Below are positions 1 to 9,014 of a DNA stretch of 64,000 bases, piece after piece. The notes under the pieces are model-generated. The model had not been told where the DNA came from. It was given only the letters and a program-made list of their open reading frames with translations, and searched no databases. Both the position numbers and the translations under genes were made by a program. This DNA comes from Coriobacteriaceae bacterium EMTCatB1 (GTDB taxonomy: Bacteria; Actinomycetota; Coriobacteriia; Anaerosomatales; Anaerosomataceae). The stretch covers positions 62,001-126,000 of the forward strand of contig BDLO01000001.1 in NCBI GenBank assembly GCA_001950395.1. The letters run 5' to 3'. Within the stretch, counting starts at the first letter, position 1. Every line of letters starts with the position of its first letter.

Positions 1-2
1 CG

Positions 3-356
3 TCGGGCACGTACGAGTACTTCAAAGAGGCCGTGGTCGGCAAGGACAAGGAGTACGCGAAGACTGCCAAGCTCCTGCCGTCCAACCAGGCGATCGTCGA
101 CGAGGTCAAGGCGAACGACGCTGGCATCGGCTACGTGGGTCTCGGCTACGTGAGCGACGACGTCAAGGTGGTCGCGGTCGACGGCGTGAAAGCGTCGGTC
201 GAGACTGCCAAGGACGGCAGCTACCCGATCGCCCGGTACCTGTACATGTACAGCAATGGCGAGGTGAGCGGTCTCCTCAAGGCATACCTCGACTGGGTCA
301 CGGGCTCGGAGGGTCAGGCGCTCGTCGCCGACGAGGGATTCGTCCCGCTGCAGTGA
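3..356 (+). CDS. pstS: Phosphate ABC transporter substrate-binding protein, C-terminal part (5' truncated by window edge)
   Basis: Frame open from base 3 (SGTYEYFKEAVVGKDKEY...GIGYVGLGYV...YPIARYLYMY...GFVPLQ), typical PstS C-terminus, directly upstream of pstC/pstA/pstB. Confidence 0.9.
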   Translation, partial: SGTYEYFKEAVVGKDKEYAKTAKLLPSNQAIVDEVKANDAGIGYVGLGYVSDDVKVVAVDGVKASVETAKDGSYPIARYLYMYSNGEVSGLLKAYLDWVTGSEGQALVADEGFVPLQ

Positions 357-360
357 TCCG

Positions 361-1290
361 ATGACAGACACGCTCCGTCCATCTGATTCGCGGTCGCGCG
401 GCCGCACGGCGCTCAGCCGTGCGGCCGAGACCTTCGCCAAGGGGTTCATCACGGCCACGGGCTGGCTGGCGATCGTCGTTCTGGCCGCGATAGCCGCGTT
501 CCTCGTATGGAACTCGCTGCGCGCGCTTGGCGAGGCGGGTCTTGGCCGCATCGTCACCGGAACGGACTGGTATCCGACGTCGAGCCCAGGGAAGTTCGGA
601 GCCGCACCCTTGATCGTCGGCTCTTTGATCGTCACACTCGTCGCTCTCGTCGTGGCCGTCCCGGTCGGACTGGCTGCGGCCGTGTACCTGAGCGAGTTCG
701 CCGGTCGCCGCCTCAAGGAGGTCTCGAAGGCCGTCATCGAGTTCATGGCAGCCATCCCGTCGGTCGTGTACGGCCTCGTCGGCGTGGCGCTCGTCGTTCC
801 TGCGGTGAAGCGAGCATTCGCCCTGGACAGCGGGCTGACCGCGCTGTCAGGCGGGATCGTGCTCGGCGTGATGGCGTTGCCGACGATCGTCTCGATCTCC
901 GAAGATGCGCTGCACGCCGTGCCCTCGTCGTTGCGGCACGCGTCGCTCGCTCTGGGCAACACGCGGTGGCAGACGACGTACAAGGTGACCGTACCTGCAG
1001 CGAGCTCAGGCATATTCGCTGCGGTGATGCTTGGCGTCGGCCGAGCTATCGGCGAGACGATGGCCGTCTTGATGCTCACTGGTAACGCAGCAGTCATGCC
1101 GCGCTCGCTTCTTGAGTCCGTGAGGACCATGACCGGGACGATCGCCGCGGAGATGGGCGAGGTCGTGCAGGGCGGCACGCACTACTCCGTGTTGTTCGTG
1201 GTGGGCCTTGTTCTGTTCGCGGCCACCTTCTCGATCAATCTGGCGGCCGATCTGGTGCTGGAGAAGCAGCGGAAGCGGTGGGGTGTATGA
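361..1290 (+). CDS. pstC: Phosphate ABC transporter permease PstC
   Basis: 309 aa polytopic protein with PstC motifs (AAVYLSEFAGRRLKEVSKAVIEFMAAIPSVVYG, VGRAIGETMAV); operon context. Confidence 0.93.
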   Translation: MTDTLRPSDSRSRGRTALSRAAETFAKGFITATGWLAIVVLAAIAAFLVWNSLRALGEAGLGRIVTGTDWYPTSSPGKFGAAPLIVGSLIVTLVALVVAVPVGLAAAVYLSEFAGRRLKEVSKAVIEFMAAIPSVVYGLVGVALVVPAVKRAFALDSGLTALSGGIVLGVMALPTIVSISEDALHAVPSSLRHASLALGNTRWQTTYKVTVPAASSGIFAAVMLGVGRAIGETMAVLMLTGNAAVMPRSLLESVRTMTGTIAAEMGEVVQGGTHYSVLFVVGLVLFAATFSINLAADLVLEKQRKRWGV

Positions 1291-2150
1291 GGCTCACGAG
1301 AGTGAAGCGCGCTCGCGCCGCAGAGGCGGTCGCCCGAGCGATCCTCGGGGCGTCGGCGCTGCTCGTCGTCGCTGCCGCAGCATTCCTCGTGCTCTACATC
1401 GCGAAGAAAGGGCTTCCCGGTCTGAGCTGGGAGTTCCTGACCGAAGTCCCGAAAAACCGGGGGCGTGAAGGCGGCATCTACCCGGCGCTCGTCGGGACGT
1501 TGTACGTCGTGGCTTGCACGGGATTGTTCGCTGTCCCGCTGGGCGTCCTTGGCGGGGTGTACCTGTCCGAGTACGCGCCGAAGAAGAGATCCACGCGGAT
1601 CATACGGCTTGCGGTGGCCAACATGGCGGGAGTCCCCTCGATCGTCTACGGCCTGTTCGGCCTGGCTGCTTTCGTGCTGGCTGCGGGCTTTGGGCGGTCG
1701 ATCATCGCAGCCTCGCTCACGCTCACCTGCATGACGCTCCCGGTGATCGTCACGGCGACCGAGGAGGCGCTGCGGCAGGTGCCGGCGGACCTTCGGCACG
1801 CCGCGCTCGCGCTTGGAGCGAGCAAGATACGCACCGTCCTCTCGGTGGTCTTGCCGGCCGCAGCGCCCGGCATCGTGACGGGGGTCGTGCTCGGGCTCGC
1901 GCGCGCCGCCGGAGAGACCGCCCCGATCCTGTTCACGGGGGCGGTATTCCAGATGCGCCGTCTTCCTGACGGCCTCGGGTCGCAGTTCATGGCGCTGCCG
2001 TATCACATCTACACGCAAGTGACGTCGGTCCCCAATTGGAACAGGGACTTGGTCTGGGGGACGGCACTCGTGCTCGTCGCGAGCGTGAGCGCAGCGAGCG
2101 CTGCGGCAGCGATCTGGCGTTCAGCAAGAAGGAGGAGGATCTCATGGTGA
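1278..2150 (+). CDS. pstA: Phosphate ABC transporter permease PstA
   Basis: [58 protein letters not shown] motifs; overlaps pstC end. Confidence 0.93.
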   Translation: MGCMRLTRVKRARAAEAVARAILGASALLVVAAAAFLVLYIAKKGLPGLSWEFLTEVPKNRGREGGIYPALVGTLYVVACTGLFAVPLGVLGGVYLSEYAPKKRSTRIIRLAVANMAGVPSIVYGLFGLAAFVLAAGFGRSIIAASLTLTCMTLPVIVTATEEALRQVPADLRHAALALGASKIRTVLSVVLPAAAPGIVTGVVLGLARAAGETAPILFTGAVFQMRRLPDGLGSQFMALPYHIYTQVTSVPNWNRDLVWGTALVLVASVSAASAAAAIWRSARRRRISW

Positions 2151-3016
2151 CGAGCGTGCGCTCGGCGTTGACGACGGCTGTCCCGACTCTGCGCGAAACC
2201 GCTGAAGCTGCAGAGAACGTTCTCGAGGAGACCATCGTGCGAGGCCGTGGCGCGTTCGACCTGCAGTCCGTCTCTGTGGCGTACGGCTCGGAGACCGTGA
2301 TCGCGGACGTCACCATGGGCATTCCCTCGCAAGCCGTCACAGCGCTGATCGGGCCATCGGGCTGCGGGAAGTCGACGCTGCTCCGGTGCCTGAATCGGAT
2401 GAACGACGAGATCGGGAACGTCCGCGTCAGCGGCACAATCGCGCTCGACGGCGTCGACATCATGGCGCGCGGCGTCGATCCGGTGGAGCTCAGGATGCGC
2501 GTCGGCCAGGTGTTCCAGCGGCCGAATCCGTTCCCGATGAGCATCTACGACAACGTGGCGTACGGCCCGCGCACGCAAGGCATACGTCATCGTGACGAGC
2601 TCGATGCGATCGTCGAGGACGCGCTTAAGCGCGCCGCACTGTGGGACGAGGTGAAGGGCTCGCTCAAGAAACACGCATTCGACCTCTCAGGCGGCCAGCA
2701 GCAACGGCTGTGCATCGCCCGCGCGCTCGCGACGAAGCCCGAGGTGCTCCTCATGGACGAGCCCGCGTCGGCGCTCGACCCGATCTCCACGCAGCAGATC
2801 GAGGACACCATCGCCGAGCTCAAGCGCTCGGTGACGATCGTCATCGTCACCCATAACATGCAGCAGGCGGCTCGCGTCTCGGACCAGACGGCATTCATGC
2901 TTCGCGAGCGTCTCGACGAGCCGGCGCATCTCATCGAAGTCGGCGAGACGCGCAAGATGTTCACCAACCCCGACGATCCTCGCACCGAGGCGTACATCAC
3001 GGGCCGTTTTGGCTAA
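2144..3016 (+). CDS. pstB: Phosphate ABC transporter ATP-binding protein PstB
   Basis: Walker [10 protein letters not shown], signature LSGGQQQR, Walker B VLLMDEP; PstB-type [19 protein letters not shown] at 2144 after GGAGGA. Confidence 0.95.
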   Translation: MVTSVRSALTTAVPTLRETAEAAENVLEETIVRGRGAFDLQSVSVAYGSETVIADVTMGIPSQAVTALIGPSGCGKSTLLRCLNRMNDEIGNVRVSGTIALDGVDIMARGVDPVELRMRVGQVFQRPNPFPMSIYDNVAYGPRTQGIRHRDELDAIVEDALKRAALWDEVKGSLKKHAFDLSGGQQQRLCIARALATKPEVLLMDEPASALDPISTQQIEDTIAELKRSVTIVIVTHNMQQAARVSDQTAFMLRERLDEPAHLIEVGETRKMFTNPDDPRTEAYITGRFG

Positions 3017-3050
3017 GCTCGAAGCGGGTGATCCGCTCCCAGAAAAGAGG

Positions 3051-3082
3051 ACGAGGCCCGTTGGGGGGGACGGGCCTCGTTC
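3051..3082 (+). terminator. Rho-independent-like terminator after pstB
   Basis: CGAGGCCCGT-loop-ACGGGCCTCG followed by TT; 35 bp after the pstB stop. Confidence 0.7.
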
Positions 3083-3233
3083 AGTTGAGCGGCGGTCCCC
3101 GCGTCCGAGGGGGGAGGGAAGATGCGGGTCGCACTGCTCGTCACGTACTATAGCAATATCCGTGCCACTATGCAAGCGGCGGGGAATAAGATTCACAAAG
3201 ACGGACGCCGGTGAGCGATCGCGAGGTGCTTCG

Positions 3234-4181
3234 ATGGAGAAGACGACACTGCCATGGAGCGGTCAGCACGTCTGTCGGGTGGCGCTCGGAACGTGGTCGA
3301 TGGGCGGCTGGATGTGGGGTGGTGCTGACGAGCGAGCTGCGCGTGCCACGATTCAGCGTGCACTCGAGATCGGCGTCGACTTCGTGGACACGGCGCCCGT
3401 GTACGGCTTCGGGCTCTCAGAGCGGCTGCTCGGTGAGGAGCTTGAGGCGCTTGGGGTCCGAGACCGCGTGGTGATCGCGACGAAGTGCGGGTTGGTCTGG
3501 GACGAGCGGCAGGAGCCGTGGCGCGACTCGTCTCCCGCGAGCATCCGCCGCGAGGTCGAGGCGTCGCTCGAGCGGCTCAAGACCTCGTGGATCGACCTGT
3601 ACCTAGTGCACTGGCCGGACGAGGGCACGCCGTTCGAGGAGACGGCTGCGGCGCTTCAGGCGCTCGTGGACGAGGGGATCGTGCGGGCGGTCGGCGTCTG
3701 CAACTACTCGGTCGAGCAGATGGAGCGGTTCCGTCTCGGCGGCCGCTTGGACGCCGCACAGTTCCGCTACAACCTCTTCGAGCCGGCGAACGAGCCGCTG
3801 CTGCGGTACGCCCGCGAGCGTGGTCTGGTCTCCATGGCGTACAGCCCGCTCGCCCGAGGGCTTCTCACGGGAGCGATGCGGCGAGACCAGGAGCCGACGG
3901 ATGCGGCGAGGCGGGCTCCGATGTACCACGGCGAGTCCTACCAGCGGCACCTCGATGCCGTTGAGCGGCTCGACAGCTTGGCTCAAGCGCGCTACGGGCG
4001 CCGCGTCATCCATCTTGCGGTGCGCTGGCTGCTCGACCAGCCGGGGATGTCGGTGGTGCTGTGGGGCGCACGGCGGCCGGAGCAGCTCGACGCCGTTGAC
4101 GGCGTCTGGGGATTCTCTCTGGACGACGACGCCTTCCGCGAGATCGGCAAGATCGTGTCAGGGCTCGAAGACCCGCGTTAG
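3234..4181 (+). CDS. Aldo/keto reductase
   Basis: AKR fold motifs: VDFVDTAPVYGFGLSERLLGEEL, IATKCGL, IDLYLVHWPDEGTPFEETAAALQALVDEG, GVCNYS. Confidence 0.9.
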   Translation: MEKTTLPWSGQHVCRVALGTWSMGGWMWGGADERAARATIQRALEIGVDFVDTAPVYGFGLSERLLGEELEALGVRDRVVIATKCGLVWDERQEPWRDSSPASIRREVEASLERLKTSWIDLYLVHWPDEGTPFEETAAALQALVDEGIVRAVGVCNYSVEQMERFRLGGRLDAAQFRYNLFEPANEPLLRYARERGLVSMAYSPLARGLLTGAMRRDQEPTDAARRAPMYHGESYQRHLDAVERLDSLAQARYGRRVIHLAVRWLLDQPGMSVVLWGARRPEQLDAVDGVWGFSLDDDAFREIGKIVSGLEDPR

Positions 4182-5494
4182 CAGGGCGTGTCGCCCTCGC
4201 AGATGAGCGCGGGGCGTGCCAGCAGCACGAGCCCGTACGCGATCACGACGGCGCCGCCGATGGCGATCGCGACCTGCACGCCCGTGCGCTCGGCGAGCCA
4301 CCCGAACAACGCAGAACCCACCGGCATCATGCCCATGAACGCCATCACGAACAGCGCCATCACCCGGCCGCGCACCGTGGGGTCTGCAGCGAGCTGGAGC
4401 GACGTGTTGATGCTCGACACGATCGCGAGGAACGCCGCTCCGATCGCGAAGAGCACGAACCCGGACAGGTGCGGCTGCCGCGAGAGCGCGAGCACGAGGA
4501 TGCCGAGGCCCATCACGACGTAGCCCACGCGGATGATGCGCTCGCGGCGGATCCTTCGTGACAGCGTCGCCACGACGAGCGCGCTCGTGAGCGCGCCGGC
4601 TCCGTTGGCAGCCATCAGAGCCGAGTATCCGGTCTCTTTCAGCCCCAGCACGCTCTTGGCGATGGCTGGGAGCAGCGCTGCGAACGGCATCCCGAAGGTC
4701 GTCAGAACCGCGGCGCTCAGCAGGAGCCACGCCACGCGGGAGTGCTCCCGGGCGTAGCGGACGCCACCCAAGAGGGTGTCTCGCGCGGAGCCTGGCGAGC
4801 GGTGCGGTCGCTGCTGGGCCAGGCGGATCATCGCGAGAGCAGCGATGACGAACAGGAAGCTCGCAGCGTTGACGTAGAACACGGCGGTGACGCCCAGCAG
4901 CGCGAAGACGGCTCCGCCAGCGACCGGGCCGAGGAACCGCGCCGCGTTGAACTGCGCGGAGTTGAGCGCGATCGCGTTCATCAGCGACTGAGGCGGCACC
5001 AGCTCGGGCGTCATGGCCTGCCATGCAGGAGAGGTGAGCGCTTGGAAGACGCCGCCGAGGAGAACGAGGGAGTAGATCCACGCCATGGAGATCTTCCCCG
5101 TCTGATAGAGGGCCCCGAACGCGATCGCCTGGAGCATGAGCGCGGCCTGGGCGAAGATGAGCAGCTTGCGCCGGTCCCACCGGTCTGCGAGCGCCCCGGC
5201 GACCACGGCCAGGAAGGTGACGGGAAGCCCAGAAAGCGCGTTCACGAAGCCGAGCGCTTGAGAGGACGAGGTGAGGTCGTACACGATCCAGCCGAGCGCG
5301 ACGATCTGCATCCACGAGCCGACGTTCGACAGGAGCGCTCCGAAGAACGCGAGAGAGAAATCGCGATACGCGAACGATTCGAAGGTCCGGAAGCGCGAGA
5401 GAAGACCCGCGGGAGGGCTGCACGCGTCTGCTTCCGCGGTCAGCGCGTCCAGTGATCGCTCCGATGCTGATGGCTCGCCGGGGCCCGGCCCCAT
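4178..5494 (-). CDS. MFS transporter (DHA3/enterobactin-exporter-like)
   Basis: 12-TM MFS pattern, YRDFSLAFFGALLSNVGSWMQIVALGWIVYDLTSS...ADRWDRRKLLI; start could be as far upstream as 5542. Confidence 0.85.
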   Translation of the reverse strand: MGPGPGEPSASERSLDALTAEADACSPPAGLLSRFRTFESFAYRDFSLAFFGALLSNVGSWMQIVALGWIVYDLTSSSQALGFVNALSGLPVTFLAVVAGALADRWDRRKLLIFAQAALMLQAIAFGALYQTGKISMAWIYSLVLLGGVFQALTSPAWQAMTPELVPPQSLMNAIALNSAQFNAARFLGPVAGGAVFALLGVTAVFYVNAASFLFVIAALAMIRLAQQRPHRSPGSARDTLLGGVRYAREHSRVAWLLLSAAVLTTFGMPFAALLPAIAKSVLGLKETGYSALMAANGAGALTSALVVATLSRRIRRERIIRVGYVVMGLGILVLALSRQPHLSGFVLFAIGAAFLAIVSSINTSLQLAADPTVRGRVMALFVMAFMGMMPVGSALFGWLAERTGVQVAIAIGGAVVIAYGLVLLARPALICEGDTPC

Positions 5495-5618
5495 CGCCTC
5501 GTCGTGTTCACATCCGTGCCGCACGTCCATCCTCCTCGCCAAGCGACGCCGCCCCTGCGTGGTGCAGGGGCGGCAGCCTGGACGTATTGTACGGCGGGAC
5601 GCCGCTTCGCGCGAGCCG

Positions 5619-7208
5619 TCAGGCGTCGATGATGTCGAACGCCTCCTGGCGATACGCGTCCATGACGTACGGGATGCCGGAGATCTCGGCCGCCTCGCGC
5701 GTGAGCGCCATGAGATCGGCTTGCGAGATGGTCGAGAGCCGCATGTTGCGCGAGCCGCTCATGAGCTGCTGGAGCCCGACCTTGATCTTGTCGGCGAAGG
5801 TGTAGATGCCGATCGCGCCGAGCGGGAACTTCTCGACCTCGTCGCCGTACTTGGCTCTGAGGGTCTCGTACGAGACGAAGATCTCCTCTTTCGTCGAGCC
5901 GAACTCCGAGACGGTGCGCGGCAGGTCCTGCTCCTCGAGCCACTTGCCGATGTTCTTGCCGACGAAGCCCGGGATCATCAGCGCGCGGCCCATGCACACG
6001 GCCTTGGTGTGCGGAGCGCCCAGCGCGAGGACTTTGAAGACGTGGTCCTCGGTGGAGAAGCCGCCAGCGATCGCGATGTCGGGGACGTAGGCGCCCTTCG
6101 CGCGGAGCCGCTCGACGAGCTGGTTGGTCATGCACTGCAGGTAGAAGGTCGGGACGCCCCACTCCTCCATCATGCGCCACGGGCTCATGCCGGTGCCGCC
6201 GGGAGCGCCGTCGATGGTGAGCAGGTCGATCTTCGCGTTGCTGGCCCACTTGATGGCCATCGCGAGCTCGCGCATCGGGTACGCGCCGGTCTTCAGCGTG
6301 ACGCGCTTGGCGCCGAGCGAGCGCAGCCGTTCGACCTCTGCGTAGAACGCTTCCTCGTCGATGAAGCCGAGGCGGCTGTGACGCTCGAAGTGCTTGATGG
6401 CCGTCGCGCGGAAGGCGGCCTGCACCGCAGGATCGCTCGGGTCAGGGGTCACGAGGTAGCCGCGGCGCTGCAGCTCGAGCGCGCGCTCAAGCGAATCGAC
6501 CTTGATCTCGCCGCCGATGCACTTGGCGCCCTGGCCCCACTTGAGCTCGATGGTCTCCACGCCGAGCTTCTCGATGACGTATTCGGCCACACCAAGCCGA
6601 GTGTCTTCGACGTTCATCTGGACGAGGATGTCGCCGTAGCCCTCGTGGTAGCGGCGATACAGCTCGACGCGACGCTCCATGTCCGGCGCTTTGACGACCT
6701 TGCCTTTGTCGTTGAGCTCCAGAGCAGGATCGATCCCGCACACGTTCTCGCCGCAGACGATCGAGATGCCCGAGATGGCGGCGCCGATCGCGAAGTGCTC
6801 CCAGTTCTTGCGGGCGATCTCGGTCGAGCCGAGCGCGCCGGTGAAGATGGGGAGCTTCATGCGGACCTTGTTCTCGTAGCCGAACTCGGTCTGGGTGTCG
6901 ACCATCGTGAAGAGCGTGTTGTCCGGGTTGCCCTCGACGCCGTCAGGCAGACCCTTGGCGCCCATGGCGTAGCCCTGGATGTTGAGGTGGGAGTAGTCGA
7001 CGGGGTAGTCCTTGTCGCCACCCGCTGTGATCTCGCCGAACGGCCCCGGATAGATGACTTCGCGACCGCGGAACGTCGCTTTGAAGATCTCGCAGTTGCC
7101 GCGGCATCCGTCGACGCACCGCGTGCAGATGCCAGAAGACGGCGACACGTCGCGTGACCGGTTGCTGGTCTGGGTCGCCTCGTTCGCATTGGGACGCCTG
7201 AGATTCAT
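5619..7208 (-). CDS. FMN-binding glutamate synthase domain (GltB-like) protein with N-terminal Cys cluster
   Basis: GltB central/FMN motifs: ITIDGAPGGTGMSPWRMMEEWGVPTFYLQ, IAGGFSTEDHVFKVLALGA; N-terminal CTRCVDGCRGNC. Confidence 0.85.
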   Translation of the reverse strand: MNLRRPNANEATQTSNRSRDVSPSSGICTRCVDGCRGNCEIFKATFRGREVIYPGPFGEITAGGDKDYPVDYSHLNIQGYAMGAKGLPDGVEGNPDNTLFTMVDTQTEFGYENKVRMKLPIFTGALGSTEIARKNWEHFAIGAAISGISIVCGENVCGIDPALELNDKGKVVKAPDMERRVELYRRYHEGYGDILVQMNVEDTRLGVAEYVIEKLGVETIELKWGQGAKCIGGEIKVDSLERALELQRRGYLVTPDPSDPAVQAAFRATAIKHFERHSRLGFIDEEAFYAEVERLRSLGAKRVTLKTGAYPMRELAMAIKWASNAKIDLLTIDGAPGGTGMSPWRMMEEWGVPTFYLQCMTNQLVERLRAKGAYVPDIAIAGGFSTEDHVFKVLALGAPHTKAVCMGRALMIPGFVGKNIGKWLEEQDLPRTVSEFGSTKEEIFVSYETLRAKYGDEVEKFPLGAIGIYTFADKIKVGLQQLMSGSRNMRLSTISQADLMALTREAAEISGIPYVMDAYRQEAFDIIDA

Positions 7209-7333
7209 CGTGACCCCTGTTCCTCCCGTGTCTCTACTGCCGGCCGGTTTTGCGCTATGGTAACGCAGTGGAAACCAGCTCGAGACTGCAAATCGGATAA
7301 AGGTACGCGATTCTTGCGAGAAAGGGCGTGAAG

Positions 7334-8662
7334 ATGCCGCACGAGCTTCGCCACGAGGTTGTGAAGGCCGTAAAGGATCAGAAGATCGAGTTCGTGCACC
7401 TGTGGTTCACCGACGTCCTCGGCTTTCTCAAGAGCTTCACCATCGACATCGAGGAGCTCGAGACGGCGATGACCGAGGGGATGGGCTTCGACGGATCGTC
7501 CATCCAGGGTTTCGCTCGCATCCAAGAGTCCGACATGATCGCCCTGCCGGATCCCACGACGCTGCAGATCCTGCCGTGGAGGCAGAAGGGGGCGCTCGTC
7601 GCCACGATGTTCTGCGACATCGTGAAGCCGGACGGGTCGCCGTACGAAGCGGATCCGCGCTACGTGTTGAAGCGCAACCTCGCGCGCGCGGCTGAGATGG
7701 GCTACACGTTCTACATCGGCCCCGAGCTCGAGTACTACTACCTCAAGAGCGAGGAGGACCCCGTCCCTCTCGACCGCGCGACGTATTTCGACCAGACGAC
7801 GCGCGACCTCGCGGTCGACCTGCGCAAGGACACCGTCCGCGCGCTGAAGCGCTTCGGCATCCAGGTCGAGTACAGCCACCACGAGGTGGGTCCGAGCCAG
7901 CACGAGATCGACTTGCGGTACCGCGAGGCGCTCGCGATGGCGGACGCCGTCATGACCTACCGCGTCCTGGTGAAAGAGATCGCGCAGATGAACGGCGTGT
8001 ACGCCACCTTCATGCCGAAGCCCCTGTTCGGGGAGGCCGGAAGCGGCATGCACGTCCATCAGTCGCTGTTCAAGGACGGCAAGAACGCGTTCTACGACCC
8101 CGAAGACGAGTACCATCTGTCGGCGGTCGCCAAGTCGTACATCGCAGGCATCCTCGCGCACGCGCGGGAGATCTGCGCAGTCACGAATCAGTGGGTGAAC
8201 AGCTACAAGCGTCTCGTGTCGGGATACGAGGCACCCGTGTACATCTGCTGGGCGCATCGGAATCGGTCGGCGCTCGTGCGCGTGCCGATGTACAAGCCGG
8301 GCAAGGAGGCCGCCACGCGCATCGAGCTCCGTTCGCCGGATCCCGCGTGCAACCCCTACCTTGCGTTCTCGGTCATGCTCGCGGCCGGCCTCGACGGCAT
8401 CGAGCGCGGCCTGGAGCTTCCCCCCGACGTCACGGACGACGTCTACGAGATGTCCGATGAAGAGCGTGCGGCCAGAGGAATCGAGCAGCTGCCGGAGGAC
8501 CTCTACGAGGCGCTCAAGGAGATGGAGCAGAGCGACCTCGTGCGGCGGACCTTGGGCGACCAGGTATTCGAGTGGTTCCTGCGCAACAAGACGGCAGAGT
8601 GGCACGAGTACCGCACGCGCGTGACCCCGTGGGAGACGGAGAAGTACCTGCCGCTCCTCTAG
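7334..8662 (+). CDS. glnA: Glutamine synthetase, type I
   Basis: DVLGFLKSFTI, MGFDGSSIQGFARIQESDM, GPELEYY, GSGMHVHQSLFKDGKN, NSYKRLVSGYEAPVYICWAHRNRSALVRVP. Confidence 0.96.
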   Translation: MPHELRHEVVKAVKDQKIEFVHLWFTDVLGFLKSFTIDIEELETAMTEGMGFDGSSIQGFARIQESDMIALPDPTTLQILPWRQKGALVATMFCDIVKPDGSPYEADPRYVLKRNLARAAEMGYTFYIGPELEYYYLKSEEDPVPLDRATYFDQTTRDLAVDLRKDTVRALKRFGIQVEYSHHEVGPSQHEIDLRYREALAMADAVMTYRVLVKEIAQMNGVYATFMPKPLFGEAGSGMHVHQSLFKDGKNAFYDPEDEYHLSAVAKSYIAGILAHAREICAVTNQWVNSYKRLVSGYEAPVYICWAHRNRSALVRVPMYKPGKEAATRIELRSPDPACNPYLAFSVMLAAGLDGIERGLELPPDVTDDVYEMSDEERAARGIEQLPEDLYEALKEMEQSDLVRRTLGDQVFEWFLRNKTAEWHEYRTRVTPWETEKYLPLL

Positions 8663-8776
8663 CGGCCGTGTGACGCACGAACAGCCAGGCCGTTCGTCAG
8701 AGACGCCTTCAGACTGAAGGGCGCCATACCGAGATAATCGGTAGAAAGCGGCGACGGACGGTCAAGGAGGCGTCTC

Positions 8777-9001
8777 ATGGCGTCGACGACGTGCGAGTTC
8801 AGCTCCCGGTGTGCGGTGTTCGCCGGGCGTTCCGTCCGGGCCGATGCGGCTATGCGGTATCGTGAGCACTACTGCATGGGCGACTGCTCGGCATGCGCAC
8901 GGTGGGCGCTGGCGATCGCGATCGGAATCGACGAGGTTCCTGACGAGCTCCTGCCGCACCAGCACGATCGCGCGGATGCGTACCTGATCCAGGCCGTGTG
9001 A
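8777..9001 (+). CDS. Small cysteine-rich conserved protein (74 aa)
   Basis: CEFSSRC...RYREHYCMGDCSACARW...VPDELLPHQHDRADAYL; resembles a short Cys domain seen alone or appended to signalling proteins; RBS AAGGAGG upstream. Confidence 0.65.
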   Translation: MASTTCEFSSRCAVFAGRSVRADAAMRYREHYCMGDCSACARWALAIAIGIDEVPDELLPHQHDRADAYLIQAV

Positions 9002-9014
9002 GCAGGACGTGGCG

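Noticed and set aside
5549-5573. Perfect hairpin CCGCCCCTGC-GTGGT-GCAGGGGCGG downstream of the GltB-like gene
   Set aside because: Strong stem but no U tract on the relevant strand, so not called as an intrinsic terminator
5271-7157. 628-aa plus-strand ORF
   Set aside because: Shadow ORF antisense to the MFS and GltB-like genes; Arg/Asp/Leu/His-rich low-complexity composition typical of high-GC antisense frames
7205-8605. 466-aa minus-strand ORF
   Set aside because: Antisense to the clearly conserved glnA
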